Below are positions 1-8,772 of a stretch of 48,926 nt of DNA, piece by piece; within the stretch, counting starts at the first letter, position 1; each line of letters starts with the position of its first letter. The notes under the pieces were generated by a model, which was not told where the DNA came from, did no database searches, and saw only the letters and a program-made list of their open reading frames with translations. The DNA is taken from positions 1 to 48,926 of the forward strand of contig JACNJX010000072.1 in NCBI GenBank assembly GCA_014382345.1, in the 5' to 3' direction. A program made the translations under genes and the position numbers. This stretch comes from Alphaproteobacteria bacterium (lineage in GTDB: Bacteria; Pseudomonadota; Alphaproteobacteria; Rhodospirillales; Casp-alpha2).

Positions 1-164
1 GACGGGGTCAGGCGTTGTTTCCCCGCCCACAACCGGCCCAGGCCGACCTTTGTTGCGGAAGTGCCTGATTGAGAGCCTCGGCGGCGTGAGCCGGCGCAGG
101 GGGTTCGGATTTCCCGCCGCCATGGGAGGCCCCGGGCGCGTATCCCGACGGGGTTCATGTCCCC

Positions 165-827
165 GTGCGTAACCTGACCCAGCAGAACCGCCGCAATTCC
201 GGCGAGTTGCTGAAAGGCGGCGGCTTGGCGGAGATTCTCGCAACGGACAAGCACGTCGTCGTCATCGGCGGCGGCGATACGGGATCCGACTGCGTCGGCA
301 CCGCGCGCCGTCAGGGCGCCGCCTCGATCACGCAAATGGAAATCCTGCCGAAGCCGCCGGAAAGGGAAGACAAGGCGATGACCTGGCCCGACTGGCCAAC
401 GAAGATGCGCACCTCATCATCCCACGAGGAAGGCTGCGAGCGCGACTGGTCCGTCGCCACCAAGGCGTTCACCGGAAAAGCCGGCGTCGTAACCGGCCTG
501 CAGTGCGTTCGGCTCGACTGGTCCGCCGGCAAGCCGGAGGAAGTCGCGGGTTCCGAGTTCGAACTTCCCGCCGATCTGGTGTTCCTGGCCATGGGCTTCC
601 TCAATCCGATGCACGTCGGCATGCTGGACACGCTCGGCGTCGATTATGATGGACGCGGCAACGTAAAGGCCGACATGGACACCTACGCCACCAGCATCGA
701 CAAGGTGTTCGCCGCCGGCGACATGCGCCGTGGCCAATCACTGGTCGTCTGGGCCATCCGCGAAGGCCGTCAATGCGCAAACGCCATCGATACCTTCCTG
801 ATGGGCTCCACCGACCTGCCCCGCTGA
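165..827 (+). CDS. gltD: GltD-like NAD(P)-binding oxidoreductase, 3' part; 5' part disrupted
   Basis: This is the C-terminal part of a glutamate synthase small-subunit-type flavoprotein, which feeds electrons from NAD(P)H to the large subunit. The dinucleotide-binding motif [13 protein letters not shown] is at residues 31-43. The conserved SSSHEEG follows at about 84-90, and the FAD-binding end [16 protein letters not shown] starts at 183. The family is about 470-490 residues, so roughly half is missing. Homology can be followed in the same frame upstream of the GTG at 165: GGSDFP-like and PDGVHVP-like pieces are readable from about 90. In-frame stops at 87-89 and 66-68 end the frame. Either the gene is a decaying pseudogene or the first ~100 bases are poor sequence at a contig end. 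The GTG start is only the first available one in frame. The neighbouring YgdD-type gene starts 4 bases after the stop. Confidence 0.7.
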   Translation: MRNLTQQNRRNSGELLKGGGLAEILATDKHVVVIGGGDTGSDCVGTARRQGAASITQMEILPKPPEREDKAMTWPDWPTKMRTSSSHEEGCERDWSVATKAFTGKAGVVTGLQCVRLDWSAGKPEEVAGSEFELPADLVFLAMGFLNPMHVGMLDTLGVDYDGRGNVKADMDTYATSIDKVFAAGDMRRGQSLVVWAIREGRQCANAIDTFLMGSTDLPR

Positions 828-831
828 TACC

Positions 832-1221
832 ATGACCGCTAAAAACCCCTGGCTGATCATAGGCACGCTGAGCGCCGGACTGGCCGTCGCCGCAGGCGCC
901 TACGGATGGCATGGCCTGGGGGACAATAAATTCTTCAAGGACGCGTTTTGGGTCGGTGTGCAATTCCACATGTGGCATTCGCTCGCCTTGCTGGCCGTCG
1001 CCTGGTTTACGGACTCCCGCCCGCAAACCGACCGGGGGGCCGCGCAGGCCAAATGGGGACGTATCGCCGGGCTTCTGTTCGTGCTCGGCATGCTCCTGTT
1101 TTCCGGCACATTGTACGTGTTCGGCGTCACCCAAAGCCTTCCCGCCGCCGGTCTGGCGCCCGCTGGCGGCATGACGCTAATGGCCGGATGGGCGATCTTC
1201 GCCTTCGCGGCGACACGCTAA
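832..1221 (+). CDS. DUF423 / YgdD-type small membrane protein
   Basis: A 129-residue integral membrane protein with four predicted hydrophobic segments, at about residues 7-25, 47-60, 77-95 and 107-127. The segment QFHMWHSLALL at about 44-54 matches the family signature, in which an aromatic/His pair precedes a Leu-rich helix. The N-terminal GAYGWHGL matches the usual GAFGAHGL. The function of the family is not established. It starts 4 bases after the gltD-like stop, so it may be co-transcribed with that gene. The ATG at 832 fits the family N-terminus, and the length is normal for the family. Confidence 0.85.
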   Translation: MTAKNPWLIIGTLSAGLAVAAGAYGWHGLGDNKFFKDAFWVGVQFHMWHSLALLAVAWFTDSRPQTDRGAAQAKWGRIAGLLFVLGMLLFSGTLYVFGVTQSLPAAGLAPAGGMTLMAGWAIFAFAATR

Positions 1222-1304
1222 GCCTCTCTTTTCTTTCTTTCCTCACGTTTCCTTTACGCCCGTCCTTTACGCCCGGCCCGGACACGGGGTACCCTTACGG
1301 CGTG

Positions 1305-2300
1305 ATGCGAAAACTAAGACGCAGGGCATATGAACTCCTCGAAGTCGGGCGCAGTGACGACCGGCTGAGCAAATGGACCGACATAGGCCTGATTTCGTTG
1401 ATCTCGCTCAATGTCATTTCCGTCATCATCGAATCCGTGCCCGGCATTTACGCCGCCGCGCCGCTGGCCTTCAACGGCTTCGAGATTTTCTCCGTCATCG
1501 TCTTCACCATCGAGTACGCTGCCCGGGTGTGGTCCGCGCCGGATCACCCGGAAGGGAAATTCCGTTCCCCCGTAGCCGGGCGGCTGCGCTTCATGCTGAC
1601 GCCGATGGCGCTCTTGGACCTGATCGTCATCGCGCCCTTCTATCTGATTTTTTTCTTTCAGGTCGATCTCCGCATGCTCCGGGTGCTCCGGCTTCTCCGC
1701 ATCTTTCGCCTGACGCGTTATTCCTTTGCCATGGGGCTTTTGTTTCAAGTGATGAAGCGTGAAGCCCGCAACATCGGGGCGGCGCTGTTCGTGCTGTTGT
1801 TGCTGATCGTCATGGCCGCCAGCCTGGCCTTCCTGGCCGAGCACAAGGCTCAGCCGGAAGCCTTCGGCTCCATTCCCGCCGCGCTCTGGTGGGCCGTCGT
1901 CACCATGACCACCATCGGTTACGGCGACGTCGTGCCGGTGACGGTAATGGGCCGCATCATGGGCGCGATGATCGGTATTGTCAGCGTCGGCATGGTGGCG
2001 GTGCCGGCGGGGCTGCTGGCGTCGGGGTTTTCCGAAGCCCTGCAACGCCGCCGCATGGAGTTTGATCAGGTCGTCGGCGACGTCATGGAAGACGGCGCGA
2101 TCGATGCCGACGAACGGGTCCGTCTGCGCGAAACCCAGAAGGCATTGGGACTGTCCAAGGACGAGGCGGAAGCCATCCTCCACAACCGCCACCGCATGAT
2201 CGAAGTGGCCCGGGTCCAGACCAAAGCGTCCGCCGCCCCCCATTTAACCACGTGCCCCCATTGCGGCAAGACGCTGCCGGCACGCCGGGCGGGGGATTGA
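1305..2300 (+). CDS. Voltage-gated potassium channel with C-terminal cytoplasmic tail
   Basis: A 331-residue six-helix cation channel of the Kv/Kch type in the inner membrane. The voltage-sensor S4 helix has regularly spaced arginines at residues 123-139 (RMLRVLRLLRIFRLTR). The pore loop carries the K+ selectivity filter TIGYGD at 203-208, followed by the S6 helix at about 215-242. After S6 comes a soluble tail: residues about 248-300 are helical with the pattern DGAIDADERVRLRE...LGLS, resembling TerB/EF-hand-like helical modules. A CPHCG motif sits at 317-321, which is half of a zinc ribbon. The frame is open far upstream, back to 948, but that part is a shadow of the preceding gene. ATG 1305 (or GTG 1302) gives the normal channel N-terminus. 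It converges on the histidine kinase gene that ends at 2350. Confidence 0.88.
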   Translation: MRKLRRRAYELLEVGRSDDRLSKWTDIGLISLISLNVISVIIESVPGIYAAAPLAFNGFEIFSVIVFTIEYAARVWSAPDHPEGKFRSPVAGRLRFMLTPMALLDLIVIAPFYLIFFFQVDLRMLRVLRLLRIFRLTRYSFAMGLLFQVMKREARNIGAALFVLLLLIVMAASLAFLAEHKAQPEAFGSIPAALWWAVVTMTTIGYGDVVPVTVMGRIMGAMIGIVSVGMVAVPAGLLASGFSEALQRRRMEFDQVVGDVMEDGAIDADERVRLRETQKALGLSKDEAEAILHNRHRMIEVARVQTKASAAPHLTTCPHCGKTLPARRAGD

Positions 2301-2349
2301 GTCGGCAACCCAACGCGGACGTTCAGCGGGTTACGAAAACAGGTTCAAT

Positions 2350-4761
2350 TTACGCTGCGCCGTTCGGTATCGTCACCGTGACGGTGGTTCCCTTGCCAAC
2401 AGTGCTTTTGATATCCAGTTCACCGTCATGGCGTTCTACTAACGATTTTACAATTGCCAGCCCGAGGCCGGTGCTTTCCTGGGATTTGTGGGGATCGGCA
2501 TCGCCCTTAACGAAGGGGTCGGTAACGGTCGTTATCTTGTCGGCCGGGATCCCCATTCCCGTGTCGCTTACTTCGATGGTGTGGTGTTCGTTCGAGGCTG
2601 TCGCCCTGAGCGTGACCTTGCCGCCCTCCGGCGTGTACTTGATTGAATTGGTCAGCAGGTTGAGAAGGATTTGCGTCATCGCCCGTCTGTCGGCGTAAAG
2701 GGATGGGGGGGCTTTGGGAGCCTTCATCACAAGGTCAACGCCAATGGACTGCGCCCTTTCTTTGATAATCATCTCACACTCCGTGACAACATCTGTGATG
2801 GATATGTTCTCTTTGGACAATGACTGCTTGCCTGACTCGATGGCCGACAAGTCTAGGATGTCGTTTACCAGCGACAATAAGAGTTCACCACTGGAATGAA
2901 TATCCTTGGCGTATTCCTGATATTTCTCGCCAATCGGTCCAAAGTACTGTTGGCTGATGAAGTCGGAAAACCCGATAATGGCATTCAGCGGCGTCCGCAG
3001 GTCGTGGCTCATGTTGGCCAGGAACTCGGATTTGGCCCGGTTAGCCTGTACCTGTTCGGTTAAGTCGAAGCCGACCGAGCCCACCTTGGTGATATTGTCC
3101 TGCTGGTCGTAGACAGGAAACTTGGTGATGTTGATAGTATGGATTTGGCCGTCGGCAAAGGGGCGCTCCACCTGCCGCACCAGTTTTGTTCCTGTGGTCA
3201 ACACCTCCCGTTCCTGGGCATTCATTTTTTCCACTTCTTCGGCGGGTTGGAAGCCTTCGATTTCGTCGGACCGGCGGCCCTCCATGGTACCCTCATCGAA
3301 CCCGTACCAATTAAGGTAGGTACTGTTCGCCCGTTCGACGACGTGATTTGGACCCTTTATCAGCAAAGCCACCGGAACGTTTTCAATAATGGAGTTGAGC
3401 AAATCCTCGCTTTCAAGCAAAGCCCCTTCCGCCTCTTTGCGCCCTGTGATGTCAGTGCCGATGGCACCGGTGCCTACTAATCCGTCTTGATTGAAAATCG
3501 GGAACTTGGTCGTGAGATAAGTGCGAACGCTTCCATCGAGATTAAATTTTTCTTCTTCTTCCTTGGCTTGGCCGGATTCAAGGACCGCTTTGTCGTGGGC
3601 CTTGAAGGCGGCCATGTCTTCCTTGGAGAACAGGTCGGCAGACGTCTTACCCAGTCCTTCGTCACCGGTGACGCCGTACAACTTTCCGGCTTCCCTGTTG
3701 ATCAGGGTATAGCGGCCGTCCATGTCCTTGATGTGAATCTTGGTTGGTGAATGATTGACGACGGCCCTGAACAACGCCTCGCTTTTCTGCAACTCGCGCG
3801 TCCGATCTTCGACTCGCTCTTCCAAATCCTCGTTGAGTTTCTTGATCTCCTCTTCCGCCCGTTTGCGCTCGGTGACATCGAGGGAAACGGTGATGATTCC
3901 GATGTTCTCATTCGACAGATCCTTTAACGGGGCCTTTCTCACCAATATGTCCCGCTCTCTCCCTTGGGAATCAGGGACTTTGTTTTCAAATTCGAGCGAG
4001 GCCTCGCCGGATTCAAGAAGGTTGCGCTCAAACTTACGTGTTTTCCGAGCATGTTTTTGCGAGATTACCAGCGACGTCTTGCCGATGTCGGTTTCGGGAT
4101 CAACACCATAGGTCTTCTGGTGTTCTTGGTTGATCAACTGGTACCGCCCGTTGAGGTCCTTGACGTTAATGGCGACGGGCACGAAGTTGAGGATCGCCCT
4201 CAGTCTTTCTTCGCTTTCACAATGTGCTTCCTCTAGGCGCTTCCGTGCGGCTATCTCTTCGACTGATTTCTTAACGGCGCTCCGCAACTCCATCTCATCG
4301 ACAACAACTTGTGCCAAATCCGTCAGAACCTGTTTCTGAGCCTTCGTGAACCCATGTGGCGCATAGTCGATGGCACAAAGGGTGCCTATTCTGAAACCTT
4401 CGTTGGTGCACAATGGGGCGCCAGCATAGAAACGGATATTGGGTGCCCCGGTAACAAGCGGGTTGTTCACGAACCGCTTGTCCTTGGTCGCATCCTCGAC
4501 GACCAGAACCTCACGACCCAGAATGGCATGAGCACAAAACGCCATGCTGCGGGGTGTTTCCGTAGCATCAAGGCCGTGACGCGATTTGAACCATTGCCGG
4601 GTTTCATCGACCAAGGAAACCAATACGGTCGGTACATTCAGACATGTCGCCGCAGTTCGAGTGATCCGGTCAAATGCTTCTTCCGGTGCCGTATCGAGGA
4701 TTTCATAGCTATGTAACGCAGCAATCCGCTTGGTTTCGTTATATGAGATAGGAGATGTCAT
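2350..4761 (-). CDS. Cytoplasmic GAF-PAS-PAS-PAS hybrid-less sensor histidine kinase
   Basis: An 803-residue sensor kinase with no membrane segment. A GAF domain occupies about residues 1-165 (RHGLDATETPRSMAFCAHAI, then LCAIDYAPHGF). Three PAS domains follow at about 183-300, 326-440 and 450-568; the first and second end in typical DVTERKRAEEE and DITGRKEAEGA linkers. The HisKA box SHDLRTPLNAIIGF has the phospho-acceptor His at 586. The HATPase domain has N-box NLLTNSIKYTPEGG, G1 box DTGMGIP and G2 box GLGLAIVKSLVERH. There is no receiver domain and no response regulator beside it, so its partner is unknown. The gene is less G+C-rich than its neighbours (line 4261 has 29/60 G+C, line 5581 in uup has 43/60), which suggests later acquisition. 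No clear Shine-Dalgarno precedes the ATG at 4761. The 277-bp gap upstream (4762-5038) is also AT-richer, and nothing else is recognised in it. Confidence 0.9.
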   Translation of the reverse strand: MTSPISYNETKRIAALHSYEILDTAPEEAFDRITRTAATCLNVPTVLVSLVDETRQWFKSRHGLDATETPRSMAFCAHAILGREVLVVEDATKDKRFVNNPLVTGAPNIRFYAGAPLCTNEGFRIGTLCAIDYAPHGFTKAQKQVLTDLAQVVVDEMELRSAVKKSVEEIAARKRLEEAHCESEERLRAILNFVPVAINVKDLNGRYQLINQEHQKTYGVDPETDIGKTSLVISQKHARKTRKFERNLLESGEASLEFENKVPDSQGRERDILVRKAPLKDLSNENIGIITVSLDVTERKRAEEEIKKLNEDLEERVEDRTRELQKSEALFRAVVNHSPTKIHIKDMDGRYTLINREAGKLYGVTGDEGLGKTSADLFSKEDMAAFKAHDKAVLESGQAKEEEEKFNLDGSVRTYLTTKFPIFNQDGLVGTGAIGTDITGRKEAEGALLESEDLLNSIIENVPVALLIKGPNHVVERANSTYLNWYGFDEGTMEGRRSDEIEGFQPAEEVEKMNAQEREVLTTGTKLVRQVERPFADGQIHTINITKFPVYDQQDNITKVGSVGFDLTEQVQANRAKSEFLANMSHDLRTPLNAIIGFSDFISQQYFGPIGEKYQEYAKDIHSSGELLLSLVNDILDLSAIESGKQSLSKENISITDVVTECEMIIKERAQSIGVDLVMKAPKAPPSLYADRRAMTQILLNLLTNSIKYTPEGGKVTLRATASNEHHTIEVSDTGMGIPADKITTVTDPFVKGDADPHKSQESTGLGLAIVKSLVERHDGELDIKSTVGKGTTVTVTIPNGAA

Positions 4762-5038
4762 GAAGTTTAGCCAAATCTCAAGGATATTGCCCGTAGGTCC
4801 TTATGCAACTCACCCTATATCATTTTTGGCTGGGCCCCGTCTGTTTTCTAAGGTGATCGAGGATGAGTGTGCTTTCTTCCAACAATCTATCTCTGCACAA
4901 ATTCATAAGTCAAAATGATTAAGGTAAGGTCCGATATTGGCTATATACGGACATCGAAATTACCGGCCTCCTTGGCTCAAAGCGCCTTCACGCCGGCGTT
5001 GCTTCCCCACTGCTGAAAAATATTATCCAACGGACGTT

Positions 5039-6865
5039 TCATTTACTTTTCCCGCCCTCGATCTCTTCTCTTTCCAGTTCCAAGGCCAGCCATTCCTCCT
5101 CCATGGCGGCGAGGCTGGTCTCGGCGGCCTTCAGGGCCGTGGCGGCAGTGTTGAAGGCTTCGGCGTCGTTGGCGTAGAGATTGGGATCGGCAAGCGTTTT
5201 GCGATGGGATTCTATTTGGCTCTCCAGCTTCGCCATTTTTCCCGGCAGGGTTTTCAGGGCGTGGGCTTGATTAAAGGACAGCTTGCCTTTGCGCTTGGCT
5301 GAAGACGACGGCGGGGTTGAATCGGGGGGCGGCTTTTTTGCCGTCTGGTCCTTCGCCTTCTCCTCGTCGACGGCGTTTAGCCGGCGCTGGGCCTGAATGT
5401 CGCTGTAGCCTCCGGCGTATTCCATCCAGCGACCGTCGCCTTCCCATGCGATCACCGAGGTTACGACGCGGTCAATGAAGTCGCGATCATGGCTTACCAG
5501 CATCACCGCGCCCTGGTAGTCGGCCAGCATCTCCTGCAACAGGTCGAGGGTTTCCAGGTCGAGGTCGTTGGTCGGCTCGTCGAGAACCAGCAGGTTCGAC
5601 GGGCGGGCGAGAGCCCGTGCCAGCATCAGGCGGCCGCGTTCCCCGCCGGACAGCTCGCCGATGGGTGTCTTGGCCTGTTCGGGGGAGAACAGAAAATCCT
5701 TCATGTAGCCGATGACGTGCCTGTCCTTGCCCGCCACCGAGACCATGTTGCCGCCGCCTCCGGTCAGGGCGTCGGACAGGGAACTTTTCGGATCGAGGCT
5801 TTCGCGCTGCTGGTCGAGGGTGACCATTTGCACCGATGCACCAAGGCGCACCGTCCCATGATCCGGTTGGGTAGCGCCGGTAAGAATGTTGAGCAGAGTC
5901 GTCTTGCCTGCGCCATTGGGGCCAATGAGCCCAACCCTGTCGCCGCGCTGGATGCGAACCGAGAAGTCGTCGATGATGGCCGGGTCGCCATAAGACTTGC
6001 TGATTCCCTCGGCTTCGGCCACCAGCTTGCCTGAGACATTGCCCACGGTGACGGTCATTTTGACGTCGCCGGTCACTTGGCGAAGTTCGCGGCGTTGTTG
6101 TCTCATCTCGTACAGCGCGCCCAGGCGCCGTTGATTGCGTTTCCTGCGGGCCGAGACCCCGTGGATCAGCCAGTGGTTCTCCGCCACGATCTTGCGGTCA
6201 AGCTTGTGACGCTCGAGCCTTTCCTGCTCAAGCGTTTCGTCCCGCCATTCCTCGAAATCGCCGAACCCCTTCTCCAGGCGGCTGGCCTGCCCGCGATCCA
6301 ACCAGACGGTGGCCCTGGACAAGGTTTCAAGGAAGCGGCGGTCGTGGCTGATCATCACGATGGCCGAGGGCAGGCTTTTCAGTTCCGCCTCCAGCCATTG
6401 GATGGCCGGCATATCCAGATGGTTGGTGGGCTCGTCGAGAAGCAGGATGTCGGGCTTTGGCGCCAGCGCACGGGCGAGCGCGCACCGCCTGGCCTCGCCG
6501 CCGGAAAGACGCCCGGGGTTTTCCCCGCCACTGAGGCCCAACAGGTCGAGCAGGTGTTGGGCTCTGTGCGACGAGTCCTCCGGGGCCAGTCCGTCCTCGA
6601 CATAGTCCAGGGTGGAGCCATATCCTGAAAAATCCGGCTCCTGGGGCAGGTAACAGATTGTCGTGCCCGGCTGAAGAAAGTGCTCGCCGGTGTCGGGTTC
6701 GACCAGACCGGCGGCGATTTTGAGAAGCGTCGACTTGCCCGATCCGTTGCGCCCGACCAGGCAAAGCCTGTCGCCCCTGGAGACCGAAAGCTCGACCCCC
6801 TCAAGAAGCGGCGTCCCTCCAAAGGTCAGAAAAATGTCGCGTAAAATGAGAATGGGCGGGGCCAT
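5039..6865 (-). CDS. uup: ABC-F family ATPase Uup
   Basis: A 608-residue soluble protein with two ABC ATPase domains and no membrane segments, i.e. an ABC-F protein. Walker A motifs are GRNGSGKST (about residue 38) and GPNGAGKTT (about 316). The signature motifs are LSGGEARR and LSGGERGR, and the Walker B ends are LLLDEPTNHLD and LVLDEPTNDLD. The C-terminal ~80 residues, after a Pro/Ser-rich linker, form a charged coiled coil (KLSFNQAHALKTLPGKMAKL and onward), which separates Uup from the shorter EttA and YheS types. ABC-F proteins act on the ribosome or in nucleic-acid transactions; Uup in E. coli affects transposon excision and branched DNA. The start ATG at 6865 is preceded by a weak AAGG. 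The gene is read away from the pckA 3' end with a 177-bp gap between them. Confidence 0.92.
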   Translation of the reverse strand: MAPPILILRDIFLTFGGTPLLEGVELSVSRGDRLCLVGRNGSGKSTLLKIAAGLVEPDTGEHFLQPGTTICYLPQEPDFSGYGSTLDYVEDGLAPEDSSHRAQHLLDLLGLSGGENPGRLSGGEARRCALARALAPKPDILLLDEPTNHLDMPAIQWLEAELKSLPSAIVMISHDRRFLETLSRATVWLDRGQASRLEKGFGDFEEWRDETLEQERLERHKLDRKIVAENHWLIHGVSARRKRNQRRLGALYEMRQQRRELRQVTGDVKMTVTVGNVSGKLVAEAEGISKSYGDPAIIDDFSVRIQRGDRVGLIGPNGAGKTTLLNILTGATQPDHGTVRLGASVQMVTLDQQRESLDPKSSLSDALTGGGGNMVSVAGKDRHVIGYMKDFLFSPEQAKTPIGELSGGERGRLMLARALARPSNLLVLDEPTNDLDLETLDLLQEMLADYQGAVMLVSHDRDFIDRVVTSVIAWEGDGRWMEYAGGYSDIQAQRRLNAVDEEKAKDQTAKKPPPDSTPPSSSAKRKGKLSFNQAHALKTLPGKMAKLESQIESHRKTLADPNLYANDAEAFNTAATALKAAETSLAAMEEEWLALELEREEIEGGKSK

Positions 6866-6980
6866 GGATTACTTGCCTTGTTGTTTTTAGAGCACCCTCA
6901 ACTTACTAAATTTCCATGCGGAAGCATCCGGTTAACTGAACATAATACCGTTGCCTGACCGGGTCACCCGGCCTCCAAAT

Positions 6981-7006
6981 GACGATGTTTAGACGATGTT
7001 TAGACG
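6981..7006. repeat. Short tandem repeat, 11 bp, two copies plus partial
   Basis: The unit gacgatgttta occurs at 6981-6991 and 6992-7002 and starts again (gacg) at 7003. It lies in the gap between the uup 5' end and the pckA 3' end, directly beside a GC-rich hairpin. It looks like simple slippage duplication; no function can be assigned. Confidence 0.7.
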
Positions 7007-7024
7007 GGGGGCTTTCTTGCCCCC
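7007..7024 (-). terminator. GC-only hairpin behind pckA, weak terminator candidate
   Basis: A 6-bp perfect stem, gggggc at 7007-7012 and gccccc at 7019-7024, closes a 6-base loop about 20 bases past the pckA stop codon. On neither strand does a T-run follow, so it is not a canonical intrinsic terminator. It may be a 3'-end-stabilising hairpin or a Rho-assisted end. Confidence 0.35.
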
Positions 7025-7042
7025 ACCCTTATACCGGCTCCC

Positions 7043-8650
7043 TTACGCCGCCGCCTTGATCGCCGCCGCCTTGACGCTGTCGGTGACGTCGCTTTCGAAC
7101 TGCTTGAAGTTGTCCTCGAACAGTTTGGTCAGCGCCTTGGCCTGGGCGTCATAGGCGTCCCTGTCCTTCCAGGTGTTGCGCGGATTGAGCACCTCGGACG
7201 GAACACCGGGGCAGGCATCGGGCACCAGAACGCCGAAGTTGGGGTCTTCGGTAAACGACGCGCTTTCCAGAACGCCGTCCAGCGCCGCGTTAACCAGGGC
7301 GCGGGTGTGCTGGATCTTCATGCGGTCGCCGACGCCGAAACCGCCGCCCGACCAGCCGGTGTTCACCAGCCAGCACGACGAGCCGTGTTTGGCCATTTTT
7401 TCGCCCAGCAGTTTGGCATAAACCGTCGGGTGGCGCGGCATGAAGGGCGCGCCGAAACAGGTGGAAAAGGTCGCCTGCGGTTCCTTCAGGCCCCGTTCCG
7501 TGCCGGCCACCTTGGCCGTGTAGCCGGACAGGAAATGGTACATCGCCTGATCGGGGCTGAGCTTACTGATCGGCGGCAGCACGCCGAAAGCGTCGCACGT
7601 CAGCATCATGATATTGGCCGGATGGCCGCCGGACCCGGTCTCCGACGCATTGGGGATTTGTTCGATGGAATACGACACCCGGCCGTTTTCCGTCAGCGTG
7701 GTGTCGAAGAAATCCAACTCGCGGCTGTCCGAATCCATGACCACGTTCTCGATAATCGAGCCGAAGGTGCGCGTGGTGTCGAAGATTTCCGGTTCGGCTT
7801 CCCGCGTCAGGTTGATGGTCTTGGCGTAGCAACCGCCCTCGAAATTGAAGATGCCATTCGGACTCCAGCCGTGTTCGTCGTCGCCGATAAGGGTGCGCGC
7901 GCTGTCGGCGCTGAGCGTCGTCTTGCCGGTGCCCGACAGGCCGAAGAAGATCGCCGAATTGCCTTCCGGCCCGATATTGGCCGAACAGTGCATCGGCAAC
8001 ACGTCGCGCGGCGGCAGCAGGAAGTTCATCACCGAGAAAATCGACTTCTTGATTTCACCGGCATAGCCCGAGCCGCCGACCAGAACGGTTTTAAGGCCCA
8101 TGTGGACGACGATGAAGGTGCCCGATGTGGTGCCGTCCTGTGCGGGATCTGCTTCCAGGCTGGGCGCCTGCAGGACCGTCCATAGCGGCTTCAAGCCGGG
8201 AAGTTCCTTGTCATCGGGCTGGAGGAACATGTTGCGTGCGAACAGGTTGTGCCAGGCTTCTTCGGTGACGATGCGGACCGGCAACCGGTAGGTCTCGTCC
8301 GCCCCGGCGTAGCAGTCCTGGACGAACACGTCGCGGCCCTGAAGATGGCCCAGCATCTTGTCCAGAAGGCGCTCGAAGTTTTCTTCCGAAATCGGCCGGT
8401 TGACTTCGCCCCACCAGATCTCGTCCTTGGCCGTCGCTTCCTCGACGACGAAGCGGTCGTGGGGCGAGCGTCCGGTGTGTTGGCCGGTCACCGTGACCAG
8501 GGCACCGCCCTGAGCCAGCAGGCCTTCCTTGCGGGCCAGTGATTCCGTATAGAGCTGCGGCGCGCTCAAATTCCAGTACGCGTTACCGACATTGCCGAGC
8601 CCGTGATTATCCAGGCCATGGCTGCTGATACGGTGTCCGATATTTTTCAC
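7043..8650 (-). CDS. pckA: Phosphoenolpyruvate carboxykinase (ATP)
   Basis: A 535-residue cytoplasmic enzyme that converts oxaloacetate and ATP to PEP, CO2 and ADP, the entry step of gluconeogenesis. The PEPCK P-loop GLSGTGKTTLS and kinase-2-like LIGDDEHGWS are present, as are the substrate-binding HTGRSPHDRF near the N-terminus and the conserved NTGWSGGGFGVG near the C-terminus. Length matches the ATP-dependent family. The start is GTG at 8650; a strong GGGGAGGAA sits just upstream (about 8654-8664) and decides it. In many alphaproteobacteria pckA lies next to chvI/chvG; here a cobalt-uptake operon sits between them. It is 122 bases downstream of the HugZ-like gene, so read-through from the riboswitch operon is possible. 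Confidence 0.97.
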   Translation of the reverse strand: MKNIGHRISSHGLDNHGLGNVGNAYWNLSAPQLYTESLARKEGLLAQGGALVTVTGQHTGRSPHDRFVVEEATAKDEIWWGEVNRPISEENFERLLDKMLGHLQGRDVFVQDCYAGADETYRLPVRIVTEEAWHNLFARNMFLQPDDKELPGLKPLWTVLQAPSLEADPAQDGTTSGTFIVVHMGLKTVLVGGSGYAGEIKKSIFSVMNFLLPPRDVLPMHCSANIGPEGNSAIFFGLSGTGKTTLSADSARTLIGDDEHGWSPNGIFNFEGGCYAKTINLTREAEPEIFDTTRTFGSIIENVVMDSDSRELDFFDTTLTENGRVSYSIEQIPNASETGSGGHPANIMMLTCDAFGVLPPISKLSPDQAMYHFLSGYTAKVAGTERGLKEPQATFSTCFGAPFMPRHPTVYAKLLGEKMAKHGSSCWLVNTGWSGGGFGVGDRMKIQHTRALVNAALDGVLESASFTEDPNFGVLVPDACPGVPSEVLNPRNTWKDRDAYDAQAKALTKLFEDNFKQFESDVTDSVKAAAIKAAA

Positions 8651-8772
8651 GAATTTCCTCCCCTAGGCTTCGAATATCGATTGCATCCGGTGTTTTTTTA
8701 TCTTCAATGAAAAATCATGCCGCCGTCAAGCAGGGAACGGACGGAACGGCGGGCTTTTCCAACCGTCGAGAC

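Noticed and set aside
948-1304. Upstream extension of the K+ channel frame
   Set aside because: It overlaps the YgdD-type gene and reads as Arg/Pro-rich shadow sequence; channel homology starts at 1305.
1314-2243. Minus-strand 309-codon frame rich in His, Gln and Asp opposite the K+ channel
   Set aside because: Complement shadow of the channel's Ile/Val/Leu-rich helices; no motif or start signal.
6981-7006. Tandem 11-bp repeat as a CRISPR or iteron start
   Set aside because: Only two full copies without spacers; no cas or rep gene nearby.
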